Shown here: positions 43,885 to 50,757 of the stretch, piece by piece
Layout: every line of letters starts with the position of its first letter
Numbering within the stretch: the stretch's first letter is position 1
Assembly: GCA_963603285.1 (NCBI GenBank)
Contig: CAVCMG010000020.1
Span: 1 to 50,757, forward strand
Source of the DNA: UBA11957 sp963603285
Lineage (GTDB): Bacteria; Bacillota; Clostridia; Lachnospirales; Lachnospiraceae
Direction: 5' to 3'
DNA length: 50,757 nucleotides
Notes under the pieces: model-generated
What the model saw: the letters and a program-made list of their open reading frames with translations, nothing else
Databases searched by the model: none
What the model was told of the DNA's origin: nothing
Made by a program: the position numbers and the translations under genes

Positions 43885-44121
43885 TTATGCCTCCTTCACA
43901 ATCGTAAATACGTAGTCCGGACACATGGTATAGCACATACCACAGCCGATGCAGAGATCTTCGTTTACCCGGATGATCTCGTAGCCTTTTTTATTTAACT
44001 CTGTCAGTGGTTCGATCGCCTGTTTTGGACAGGCACCCACACAAAGTCTGCATCCCTTGCAGAGACTTGTGTCTGTGATTGCTTTCTTCTTAGCAGCCAT
44101 TTTTTTTTTTTTTTTTTTCAT
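43885..44121 (-). CDS. 2-oxoacid:ferredoxin oxidoreductase delta subunit, 2[4Fe-4S]
   Basis: A 78-residue ferredoxin-like subunit with two clusters: CKGCRLCVGACP and CIGCGMCYTMCP. It passes electrons to ferredoxin. The N-terminus is unusual: ATG followed by 18 consecutive A bases (six Lys AAA codons) and a second ATG at 44100. Translation may start at either. If it starts at the second, the A-tract is part of the leader; neither start has a GGAGG site. The 15-base shared motif is 11 bases before ATG 44121. It is the first gene of the operon. Confidence 0.88.
   Translation of the reverse strand: MKKKKKKMAAKKKAITDTSLCKGCRLCVGACPKQAIEPLTELNKKGYEIIRVNEDLCIGCGMCYTMCPDYVFTIVKEA
44101..44118. repeat. 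Homopolymer A18 (T18 on the plus strand)
   Basis: Eighteen identical bases lie between the two possible start codons of the delta subunit. Slippage in replication or transcription would change the frame for the upstream start only. Confidence 0.9.
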
Positions 44122-44131
44122 ATTTTTATAT

Positions 44132-44146
44132 TGCGTTTCACTTTTT
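44132..44146 (-). promoter_or_regulatory. Shared 15-base motif, copy upstream of the oxidoreductase operon
   Basis: TGCGTTTCACTTTTT is identical to the copy at 30076. A TATAAT-like -10 (minus strand, near 44167-44172) lies just upstream, so the motif is in the early leader, a position suited to a repressor. Confidence 0.65.
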
Positions 44147-44326
44147 CAATTTGCATTTTAAATTTATTATATTTAACGATAATTTTCAAGTGTTTTTTGT
44201 CATAAATATAACCAATTTTTCACATCCTATTTTGGTTGTTTTTTCTCTGAAACCGCTTGCCATTTTCTTAAAACACAGTTATCATGAACTAAGAACAGAA
44301 AATATAGTCATAGGAAAAGGTGCAAC

Positions 44327-45109
44327 ATGAACGAAGAAACGACAACAAAATCCATCCAGACCGTAGACCGTGCATTCCAGATCCTGGAATCCATATCCGA
44401 AAAGGGCGCACTCAGCCTAAATGAGCTGCACCAGATCGTTGGTGTCAACAAGGCTTCTCTACACCGACTGATCTATACATTAATTGAAGACGGTTATTTA
44501 AAGAAAGATGAACAGCAGGGAAAATATTACCTGACCTTAAAGCTCTACGAGATCGGCTCCAATTCTATCCAGGTATTTGACAAGATGTCGCTGATCAATA
44601 CCGTGCTGGCGGATCTGAACGACAAGACCGGACGGATTGCCCAGTATTCTGTAGAAGACGGGGATCATCTCGTATGTATCCAGAGTATCGGACAGAAATC
44701 GCCATCCTTTTCGATTTATACCAATGTAGGCCGTCGTTCCCCGCTCTACGCTACCAGCGCAGGCAAGGCGATTCTGGCTGCCTATACAAATGCAGAGCTT
44801 TTACAGAAATGGAATAACTTCGACGTGCAGAAGCTGACCGACAACACCATCACCGATGTACAGGATCTGTTAAAAGATCTGGCTGCTGTACGCCAGCGGC
44901 AGTATGCTTTGGATATGGAAGAAAATGAATACAATGTCTTCTGTATCGGTTCCGTTGTCCTCGGCAGTCACAAACAGCCAATTGGTGCCATTTCTTTAAG
45001 TGGGCGTTCCATGACACCGGAGGAAGAAAAGAAACTGGCTGCGGAGCTTTTACCGGCTACCAAGCTTCTGTCAGATCTGCTGGGACATGTGTCAGCAAAC
45101 TTTATCTAA
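44327..45109 (+). CDS. IclR-family transcriptional regulator
   Basis: The 260-residue regulator has an N-terminal winged helix-turn-helix (SIQTVDRAFQILESISEKGALSLNELHQIVGVNKASLHRLIYTL) and a C-terminal IclR effector domain (residues about 85-255; SPLYATSAGKAILAA, VLGSHKQPIGAISLSG). It is divergent from the oxidoreductase/acyl-CoA synthetase operon. It is a good candidate for the protein that reads the 15-base motif found before that operon, mttB and gntP. The ligand is probably an oxoacid or aromatic/aliphatic acid; this is inference. Confidence 0.93.
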   Translation: MNEETTTKSIQTVDRAFQILESISEKGALSLNELHQIVGVNKASLHRLIYTLIEDGYLKKDEQQGKYYLTLKLYEIGSNSIQVFDKMSLINTVLADLNDKTGRIAQYSVEDGDHLVCIQSIGQKSPSFSIYTNVGRRSPLYATSAGKAILAAYTNAELLQKWNNFDVQKLTDNTITDVQDLLKDLAAVRQRQYALDMEENEYNVFCIGSVVLGSHKQPIGAISLSGRSMTPEEEKKLAAELLPATKLLSDLLGHVSANFI

Positions 45110-45111
45110 GG

Positions 45112-45151
45112 AAAATGGCGGGAGATTTTTTGTTCTCTCCCGCCATTTTGT
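45112..45151 (+). terminator. Terminator of the IclR gene
   Basis: A 14-bp perfect stem, AAAATGGCGGGAGA/TCTCCCGCCATTTT (45112-45125, 45136-45149), also able to end the convergent minus-strand gene. Confidence 0.9.
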
Positions 45152-45183
45152 ATTGTCTGTACAGTTTAACTTTTTCTGTCTTT

Positions 45184-45921
45184 TCAATGTTTCCCACAGC
45201 CATGTTCCCCACAGGAATGACCTTCCTCGTGTTCATGGTGGTGACAGGTTACATCCGCAGACACCAGCTCACCTTTCAGATAGGACTCTACCGCTTTGTC
45301 AGTATTTCCTGAAGCTCCTGCGCAAAATGTGATCTTTGCCTCCGTGAGTGCATTCTTTGCTCCTCCACCGATACCGCCACAGATCAGCGTGTCCACCTGA
45401 TTTGCGGAAAGGAATCCGGCCAGGGCACCATGTCCGACACCGTCTGTATCTACAACCTGGCTGTTTTTTATCTGCTGTCCTTCCACATCATAGATCTTAA
45501 ACTGTGCGGTTTTTCCAAAATGCTGAAATACCTTGCCATCTTCATACGTTACTGCAATTCTCATGATACTGTCTCCTTTGCTTTCGCATACTTGCTTCAC
45601 AGGCACATTACGGTAACAATCCGTGCAACGTAAGCTACCGTCACATACGGTATAATTTCCACCGCCGATCCGCAGTGCCTTTCCCAGAACAATGCTGTCT
45701 GCAATCTTCTTTCGCGCAGAATTATAGATCAGCTGTGCCGTCGTTCTCGCAACATTCATCCGCTCTGCACAGGCTGACTGAGAAAGTCCCTCTCTGTCGA
45801 TCAGGCGTATCGCTTCATACTCGTCAGCACTCAGCCATATATCTTCCTCACTGCCCTCTTCATTCTGAAATACCGTGTAAGCCGGCTCCCGGCATATTCG
45901 TCTCTGTCTGCATTTTGGCAT
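45184..45921 (-). CDS. DUF134 helix-turn-helix / NifX-type Fe-Mo cofactor domain fusion
   Basis: The 245-residue protein has two parts. Residues 1-100 are DUF134/UPF0251, a sigma-70 region 4-like helix-turn-helix (LSADEYEAIRLIDREGLSQSACAERMNVARTTAQLIYNSARKKI). After a Cys-rich linker (CTDCYRNVPVKQVC), residues about 118-225 are a dinitrogenase iron-molybdenum cofactor-like domain (IAVTYEDGKVFQHFGKTAQFKIYDV, ICGGIGGGA). The last 20 residues are His/Cys-rich (CHHHEHEEGHSCGEHGC), a likely metal-binding tail. Start 45921 has GGGAGGCG. A perfect palindrome sits over its promoter start, so it is probably an autoregulated metal or cluster sensor. Confidence 0.88.
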   Translation of the reverse strand: MPKCRQRRICREPAYTVFQNEEGSEEDIWLSADEYEAIRLIDREGLSQSACAERMNVARTTAQLIYNSARKKIADSIVLGKALRIGGGNYTVCDGSLRCTDCYRNVPVKQVCESKGDSIMRIAVTYEDGKVFQHFGKTAQFKIYDVEGQQIKNSQVVDTDGVGHGALAGFLSANQVDTLICGGIGGGAKNALTEAKITFCAGASGNTDKAVESYLKGELVSADVTCHHHEHEEGHSCGEHGCGKH

Positions 45922-45936
45922 TGTTCTTCGCCTCCC

Positions 45937-45960
45937 TTTTATTGGCATATGCCAATAAAA
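45937..45960. promoter_or_regulatory. 24-bp perfect palindromic operator
   Basis: TTTTATTGGCATATGCCAATAAAA is perfectly symmetric. It lies 2 bases after the -10 of the DUF134 promoter and just before its ribosome site, where bound protein would block initiation. Confidence 0.8.
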
Positions 45961-45962
45961 TC

Positions 45963-45991
45963 ATATTAGCACCATGCACAGATTTTGTCAA
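45963..45991 (-). promoter_or_regulatory. Promoter of the DUF134-NifX gene
   Basis: On the minus strand TTGACA (45991-45986), a 17-base spacer and TAATAT (45968-45963). Confidence 0.8.
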
Positions 45992-46066
45992 TACTATGAA
46001 AAATGATAGTAAGCAAACCTCCCACTTAACCATGGATTCTCTGGTTGTGCATTTCTGCCTTACCTG

Positions 46067-46724
46067 TTACATATGCTTTAATTCTTCACCGATCGCAGCA
46101 TAACGCTCCGTATAGATGCTCCCTTTTTCCCAGATAAAATCGAAATCATGCTGCATGCAGAAATCCTGCAATACAATTTCCTTTCCCCCCCTCTTCCAGT
46201 TCTTTCTCCACGGCTATTTTATACATAAAGGAAATTCCGCAGTCCTGTTTTAGCAATTCGATGATCGTATGCATATTTTCAACTTCGACATAATGCTTAA
46301 ACTCTCTTATAGAAAGCCCGCGCACCTGCAGATTCTGTTCCAGAATATTTCGTGTCCCGGATCCTTTTTCCCGCACCAGCAGGCGTTCCTGCAACAGATC
46401 ACGCATGTTCTGCAGACTTTTCGTCTGGAAGATGTGGTTGGCTGCGCATACACCGATATAGCTTTCCGTACTGTATGTGCTGTGTTCATATCCTTCTTTC
46501 CGGTAATTCCCCTCAACCAACGCAAAATCGATCTTTCCTTCATCCAGAAGTTTCAGCAGCTGTTCTGTATTTCCATACCGCACATGTAAATTGAGTGACG
46601 GATGCTTTTTCAAAAAAACGGCAAGTTTGTGCACAATCGCATATTCTCCCACCGTCATCGTGACACCCATGGATAAAGTCTCTACCCCATTTTGGGTCTC
46701 CGCAATCTCCCGTTGCAGCACTTT
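46067..46724 (-). pseudogene. lysR remnant: N-terminus missing, frameshift in G7
   Basis: The minus strand encodes the effector-binding half of a LysR regulator (LSMGVTMTVGEYAIVHKLAVFL, then EGKIDFALVEG, then DCGISFMYKIAVEKELEEG). The N-terminal helix-turn-helix is absent: the frame runs at about 46724 into DNA that codes for YeiH on the other strand. At 46185-46191 a run of seven G shifts the frame to an early stop at 46146. Removing one base restores a normal C-terminus (VLQDFCMQHDFDFIWEKGSIYTERYAAIGEELKHM in parts) ending at 46067. The gene is therefore dead through at least two lesions. Confidence 0.8.
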
Positions 46725-47678
46725 TTCATCATTGGCGGTCCTGTGATCGCGCTCCTGATTGGCATGGTCCTTACCCTTTTCTGGAAACAAAAAAATACCG
46801 CCGAAGCAGGTATCAAATGGACATCCAAATATATTCTCCAGGCGGCCGTCGTACTTCTCGGTTTTGGCATGGATCTCGGTGTGATCCTGTAAAACGGAAA
46901 GCAGTCTTTCCCCATCATTATCTGCACGATCAGCACATCCCTTCTGATTGCCTGGCTGTTGCACCGCTGGCTTCACATTCCGACCAATACAGCCACGCTT
47001 GTCGGTGTCGGTTCCTCCATCTGCGGTGGTTCAGCTATTGCCGCTACAGCCCCTGTCATTGATGCTGACGATACGGAAGTCGCACAGGCAATCTCCGTTA
47101 TCTTTTTCTTCAATGTGCTGGCGGCCATCGGCTTTCCACTTCTCGGAAAAGCTCTGGGATTTGACACAACGTCCGGCAATGCTTTCGGTGTCTTTGCCGG
47201 AACGGCCATCAATGACACCTCTTCTGTCACTGCTGCCGCCTCCACCTGGGACAGTATGTGGCAGCTGGGAAACAATACGCTGAATACAGCCGTTACAGTA
47301 AAACTGACCCGTACGCTGGCGATCATCCCCATTACCCTGGTTCTTTCCTGGCTCCATGCCAGACATGCAGATGCAGAAAAAAGCTCTGGTAAAACCTTCA
47401 GTCTGCGACGGGCTTTCCCACTGTTTATTCTCTACTTTATTCTGGCCTCTGTCTTTACAACCGTATGCATCATGCTGGGAGCCGATGCCAGCCTCTTTGC
47501 TCCGTTAAAAGAACTGTCCAAATTCCTGATCGTCATGGCCATGGCTGCCATCGGTCTGAACAGCAACCTGCCAAAACTGATCCGTTCCGGCGGAAAACCA
47601 ATACTTCTTGGTGCCTGCTGCTGGATCGGCATTACCCTGATCAGTCTTTTTATGCAGCATGTCATGGGAATCTGGTAA
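46725..47678 (+). pseudogene. yeiH-family remnant: 5' end lost, internal nonsense codon
   Basis: The plus strand encodes a YeiH/YadS-type putative sulfate-exporter-family membrane protein, from FIIGGPVIALLIGM to the natural end FMQHVMGIW. The first segment of the gene is missing: the reading starts inside helix 2, directly at the lysR junction. A TAA at 46890-46892 interrupts the same frame in LGVIL-stop-NGKQSF, where relatives have a Lys. An ATG at 46959 would give a 239-residue C-terminal piece, but it lacks a ribosome site. YeiH genes are usually divergent from a lysR gene, so one deletion probably removed both 5' ends and the promoters. Confidence 0.8.
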
Positions 47679-47697
47679 AACCAGATTCCCATCCTTT
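47664..47697 (+). terminator. Terminator of the former yeiH gene
   Basis: ATGGGAATCTGG/CCAGATTCCCAT is a perfect 12-bp stem (47664-47675, 47681-47692) around the TAA stop, followed by CCTTTAT. Confidence 0.75.
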
Positions 47698-47704
47698 ATC
47701 CCCG

Positions 47705-47878
47705 GTGATCACACTGTTTGCCACACTGGTACATAACGGAACAAACGGCTGGTTCACCAACTGGATCCAGCTGGCTTTTCTTTGCTTCCCGGTAGCTCTG
47801 TGTCTGCAGGTATTCTTCATCGGTCCGCTGGTACGGCTGATCTTTAGAACGTTGTTTCGGAAACAGCTAGCAGAATAA
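47705..47878 (+). pseudogene. DUF2798 gene fragment (C-terminal third)
   Basis: The frame reads ITLFATLVHNGTNGWFTNWIQ, then LAFLCFPVALCLQVFFIGPLVRLIFRTLF and a stop at 47878. This matches the last membrane helix and tail of DUF2798 proteins. There is no ribosome site and the first two thirds are missing, so it is a fragment left by a deletion. Confidence 0.65.
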
Positions 47879-48220
47879 AAAGCCATGGGTTCCGTTTGCA
47901 GTATTTTCTGCCATACGGAACCATTTTTCTCTCTATTATTTAATTTTATTATATATCTTTTACTATCACTATTGCTTTTTCACTTTCTATATGGTAATAT
48001 ACTTTCATACTATTTACCTAGTATTTTTCAATTATCTTTATTTCACATCTCATTTTCGGAGCTCATTATCGAGCAATATTCCCGATTATGACACACAACT
48101 TTATAGAAGTTCGGGAATAAAAGCTGTCTTTTCGTTTATTCTGACTTGTGCTACAATGTTCGCATGTATAGCAGATTGTTTTCCTTCCCGTTTTTTCTAT
48201 AACGAAGAAAGGAGAACACT
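47879..48220. other. Leader of the second rpn gene
   Basis: The region is AT-rich. A small hairpin (GGTTCCGT...ACGGAACC, 47887-47923) lies at the start. From 48051 to 48220 it copies 31642-31811, with the inverted pair TATTCCCGA/TCGGGAATA fully complementary here. Confidence 0.65.
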
Positions 48221-49126
48221 ATGCCCGTAAACAAAGCAACAAAAGCATCATCTTCCGCACAGACAACAGATAACTTTCTGATGTCTCCGACTGTAGATTT
48301 CTGTTTTAAAGAACTCTTAAGTTATCCCAACGTGCGAAAAGGGTTCGTAGCTGCATTACTTCACTGCACCCCAGACTCTATTCAGAGCACAGAACTGATG
48401 CCTACGATTCTCAGCAAAGAAACCGCCGACAGTAAATATGGTATTCTGGATGTCCGTATCCGTATGGCAGACGACTCCCAGATAGATATTGAAATGCAGG
48501 TTGTCCCCTTTGCTTTCTGGGAAAAAAGAATTCTTTTTTATCTCAGCAAAATGTATACAGATCAATTCAAAGAGGGCGACAGCTATCAACATTTAAAGAA
48601 ATGCATACATGTCAGTCTTCTGAACTTTACACATTTTCCTGATGATACCAGATGTCATCATGAAATTGCTTTTTGCGATGTGGATACGCACAAGAAATAT
48701 ACAGACCTTTTTGAAATTCATATTTTTGAATTGAAAATACTGCCTCCGGAAGAGCCAGATGAACCGTTGCTTATCACATGGCTGCGTTTCTTCGCCGCAA
48801 CCAGAAAGGATGATTTTGAAAAAATGGCTGACAAAGATACATACATCAGTGATGCATATGATGTTCTCAAAAAGCTCAGTGCCGATGAACGCAAACGTCT
48901 GGAATATGAAGCCAGACAGAAAGCACTCAGTGACCATAATTCTCAGGTTATCGGATATTTTGAAGCTGGAGTGGTGCAAGGTAGAGAGCAGGGCAGAGAG
49001 CAGGGTGAACTTCGCCATAATGCACTTATGAAACTTCTTCTTGATGCAGGGCGCATGGAGGATCTGAAAAAAGCTCTTTCGGACGAAAACTATCGCCAGA
49101 GTCTCTATAAAGAATTTAATCTTTGA
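48221..49126 (+). CDS. Rpn-family PD-(D/E)XK nuclease, copy 2 (active-site residues intact)
   Basis: The 301-residue close paralogue of the gene at 31812, in the same orientation. The nuclease core keeps ILDVRIRMADDSQIDIEMQV, with Asp77 and the Glu-x-Gln strand, so catalysis is plausible. The linker contains a short tandem repeat, AGVVQGREQGREQGE (two copies of AGAGAGCAGGGC in DNA), differing in length from copy 1. The C-terminal helical end follows. AAAGGAG precedes ATG 48221. In studied Rpn systems an internal start makes a small C-terminal protein that restrains the nuclease; whether that happens here cannot be seen. Confidence 0.88.
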   Translation: MPVNKATKASSSAQTTDNFLMSPTVDFCFKELLSYPNVRKGFVAALLHCTPDSIQSTELMPTILSKETADSKYGILDVRIRMADDSQIDIEMQVVPFAFWEKRILFYLSKMYTDQFKEGDSYQHLKKCIHVSLLNFTHFPDDTRCHHEIAFCDVDTHKKYTDLFEIHIFELKILPPEEPDEPLLITWLRFFAATRKDDFEKMADKDTYISDAYDVLKKLSADERKRLEYEARQKALSDHNSQVIGYFEAGVVQGREQGREQGELRHNALMKLLLDAGRMEDLKKALSDENYRQSLYKEFNL

Positions 49127-49140
49127 CTTCCCCCAAAAGG

Positions 49141-49182
49141 AAACGGTGACATCTTCCACCATGAGATGCCACCGTTTTTTCG
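49141..49182 (+). terminator. Terminator of rpn copy 2
   Basis: AAACGGTGACATCT pairs with AGATGCCACCGTTT with one mismatch (49141-49154, 49164-49177), then TTTCG. Confidence 0.8.
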
Positions 49183-49199
49183 TTCTATATCTGCATTCT

Positions 49200-49592
49200 T
49201 TATTCCATATCCAGCACTTTTCCCAGTGCCAGCACGGCGTTTCTGACACATTCCGGGCAGGGACAGAGCATTTTACCGGTCTCCACACCTTTGAGCTCTT
49301 TGCAGATCGTTGCGCCGCACATATTCTGAAACTCAGTCAGAAGTGCCCGGCCTGTGCGGGGTGTGCCCTTGTCTCCTGGAAGAAGTGCTGCCACATCGAC
49401 TGCACCGACCAGCGCACCACAGGTAGCTTCCATACATCCCATGCCGGCGGCAAAGCCACCGCCAAGCTTCATTAACGTATCCTCATCTAATGGAAGCTGA
49501 TCCGCAAACACGGTCAGTACCGCCTGGGCACAGTTACAGGCTCCCATTGCTTTTAATTCTGCAGCTTTGGCTGCACGTTCTTCTATCGTCAT
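49200..49592 (-). CDS. C_GCAxxG_C_C-family putative redox protein
   Basis: The 130-residue protein has the family Cys pattern: CNCAQAV, then GMGCMEATCGALVGA, a Cys-containing NMCGATICKELKG and a C-terminal CPCPECV. About ten Cys suggest bound metal or disulfide chemistry; the function is unknown, although such genes are often near electron-transfer genes. The start is ATG 49592 after AGGAGGG; the frame to 49655 has no support. Confidence 0.88.
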   Translation of the reverse strand: MTIEERAAKAAELKAMGACNCAQAVLTVFADQLPLDEDTLMKLGGGFAAGMGCMEATCGALVGAVDVAALLPGDKGTPRTGRALLTEFQNMCGATICKELKGVETGKMLCPCPECVRNAVLALGKVLDME

Positions 49593-49860
49593 CTGTTGTC
49601 CCTCCTGAAATGTATTGTACAGATTGATATCTTCGTATTCTCTGCTTCCTGCCATATAGTTTAACGCATACTGTCCCCTGTCTTCAATATGTTTTTACTT
49701 CCATATCTCCTGTTTTCCATAGCCAGAGCATCTGAAACCCCAGCCAGTACATTTTGAATATAGCGATTCCCCCAGATGTATTTCATCTATATGTAAAAAC
49801 GGCAGAAAAACTTCCTGCTATAGCTTTTCTGCCGTTTCTCATTTTTCAGTTTAACTCGTT
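49593..49860. other. Spacer with a bidirectional terminator
   Basis: No gene. A 13-bp perfect stem, AAACGGCAGAAAA/TTTTCTGCCGTTT (49797-49809, 49825-49837), ends the aldo/keto reductase on the minus strand with a following TTTTTACAT. Confidence 0.8.
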
Positions 49861-50700
49861 TTACAGAATAGACATAAACCACTCCACTGTCTTCGGATCA
49901 TAATGGGAGAAAAATAGGCTCTCGCCGCCGTCAAGGGCCTCAATAGCTTTCATCTCTTCTTCATTCAGTGTGAAATCAAAGACATCAAAGTTCTGCTGCA
50001 TTCTGTCCTTATGTACAGACTTCGGAATCAGAACAACGTCACTTTGCAACAGAAAGCGAAGTGCTGTCTGGGCTGCCGTCTTGCCGTATTTTTCACCAAT
50101 CTTTGTCAAAACCGGGTTGGTAAACATATCCTTTCTACCCTCGGCAAACGGTCCCCAGGATTCAATCTGGCAGCTATATTTCTTCAGATATTCGTGGGCT
50201 ACCTTCTGCTGCAGGAATACATGAGTCTCAATCTGGTTGACCGCCGGTTTGATCTCAGCAAAATGCTGGATATCCAGATAACGGTCCGGGCCAAAGTTCG
50301 ACACACCGATGGCACGCAGCTTACCTTCCTTATACAGCTCCTCCATCGCACGGTAGGTACCGTAATAATCGCCAAACGGCTGGTGGATTAACAACAGATC
50401 CAGATAGTCCGTACGCAGCTTGCGCATGGATTCCTCGATGGAAGCCTTTGCCTTTTCATATCCGGCATTGGTGATCCATACCTTTGTAGTCAGGAAAAAT
50501 TCTTCACGGGGCAGTCCGGATGCGGCCAGAGCCTCACCGACACCCTCTTCATTAAAATAAGCCTGTGCCGTATCGATGCTGCGATAACCAACCTCGATGG
50601 CATCCAGCACACAGCGTTTTGTATCTTCAGCAGGTGTCTGGTATACGCTATAGCCCAGCTTCGGCATCTTGATTCCATTGTTCAGAGTTACATATTCCAT
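49861..50700 (-). CDS. Aldo/keto reductase
   Basis: A 279-residue TIM-barrel NADPH-dependent reductase of the 2,5-diketo-gluconate reductase type. The catalytic tetrad is visible as Asp and Tyr in RSIDTAQAYFNEEGVG, Lys in FLTTKVW and His in LLLIHQPFG. The cofactor-binding end is LIPKSVHKDRMQQNFDVFDF. The start is ATG 50700 with a weak GACGGG; the open frame reaches 50733. The substrate is not inferable. Confidence 0.93.
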   Translation of the reverse strand: MEYVTLNNGIKMPKLGYSVYQTPAEDTKRCVLDAIEVGYRSIDTAQAYFNEEGVGEALAASGLPREEFFLTTKVWITNAGYEKAKASIEESMRKLRTDYLDLLLIHQPFGDYYGTYRAMEELYKEGKLRAIGVSNFGPDRYLDIQHFAEIKPAVNQIETHVFLQQKVAHEYLKKYSCQIESWGPFAEGRKDMFTNPVLTKIGEKYGKTAAQTALRFLLQSDVVLIPKSVHKDRMQQNFDVFDFTLNEEEMKAIEALDGGESLFFSHYDPKTVEWFMSIL

Positions 50701-50757
50701 CGTTATAACCCGTCTTTCTGCGAAAGACACCAATGCGTCATGAAACGTGTTGGCTAG

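Overview
The window looks like chromosomal DNA of a strictly fermentative Clostridia member, most likely a gut Lachnospiraceae. The grounds are strong GGAGG-type ribosome sites, a T-box in front of aspS, sigma-A consensus promoters, ferredoxin-linked 2-oxoacid metabolism with an ADP-forming acyl-CoA synthetase, a non-pyrrolysine MttB-family methyltransferase, and YitT/YczE, YesL and GntP membrane families. No tRNA, rRNA, CRISPR array, prophage or classical transposase was seen. All assignments come from reading the sequence; no database search was possible.

Layout. 1-7000: a (GTCT)n tract, a membrane GGDEF protein, a PfkB sugar kinase, an Rrf2 regulator with a YczE-like membrane protein, an Sfp-type phosphopantetheinyl transferase, an Lrp regulator behind a nested palindrome, and malQ. 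7049-8167: a probable RNA-protein defence module, consisting of a short terminator-ended RNA gene followed by an Abi_2/AbiF-type HEPN protein. 8293-8567: a large palindrome. 8588-10736: aspS behind a T-box whose specifier reads as AAC (Asn). 10854-13817: dpaL and pxpA with a divergent AraC regulator. 13913-21563: a HAD phosphatase, an ABC exporter-like set (ATPase, FtsX permease, heptad-repeat protein), a second large palindrome, a lactate/malate dehydrogenase-family gene and a small membrane protein. 21788-25724: yesL-araC, a highly expressed-looking URO-D family gene and a PAP2 phosphatase.

25940-45109 is the metabolic core. A GntP permease, a proline-racemase-family enzyme and a BCCT (betaine-type) transporter form one operon with a divergent AraC gene. 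A URO-D/MtaA-like methyltransferase sits with a PocR-AraC regulator. MttB-family methyltransferase and RidA form another unit. A 2-oxoacid:ferredoxin oxidoreductase (D-A-B-C) with an ADP-forming acyl-CoA synthetase and a YitT protein is divergent from an IclR regulator. A 15-base motif, TGCGTTTCACTTTTT (one copy with a single change), lies in the 5' leaders of all three large minus-strand operons, so they are probably one regulon. My reading is that the locus imports and demethylates a quaternary amine or betaine-type compound and gains ATP and reduced ferredoxin from the resulting 2-oxoacid. The corrinoid protein such a pathway needs is not in the window.

The core is flanked by two near-identical Rpn-family (PD-(D/E)XK) genes in direct orientation, at 31812 and 48221, each with the same 170-base leader. 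Beside the second copy is a decayed patch: a truncated, frameshifted lysR fused to a truncated yeiH with a nonsense codon, then a fragment of a DUF2798 gene. The window ends with a C_GCAxxG_C_C-family redox protein and an aldo/keto reductase.
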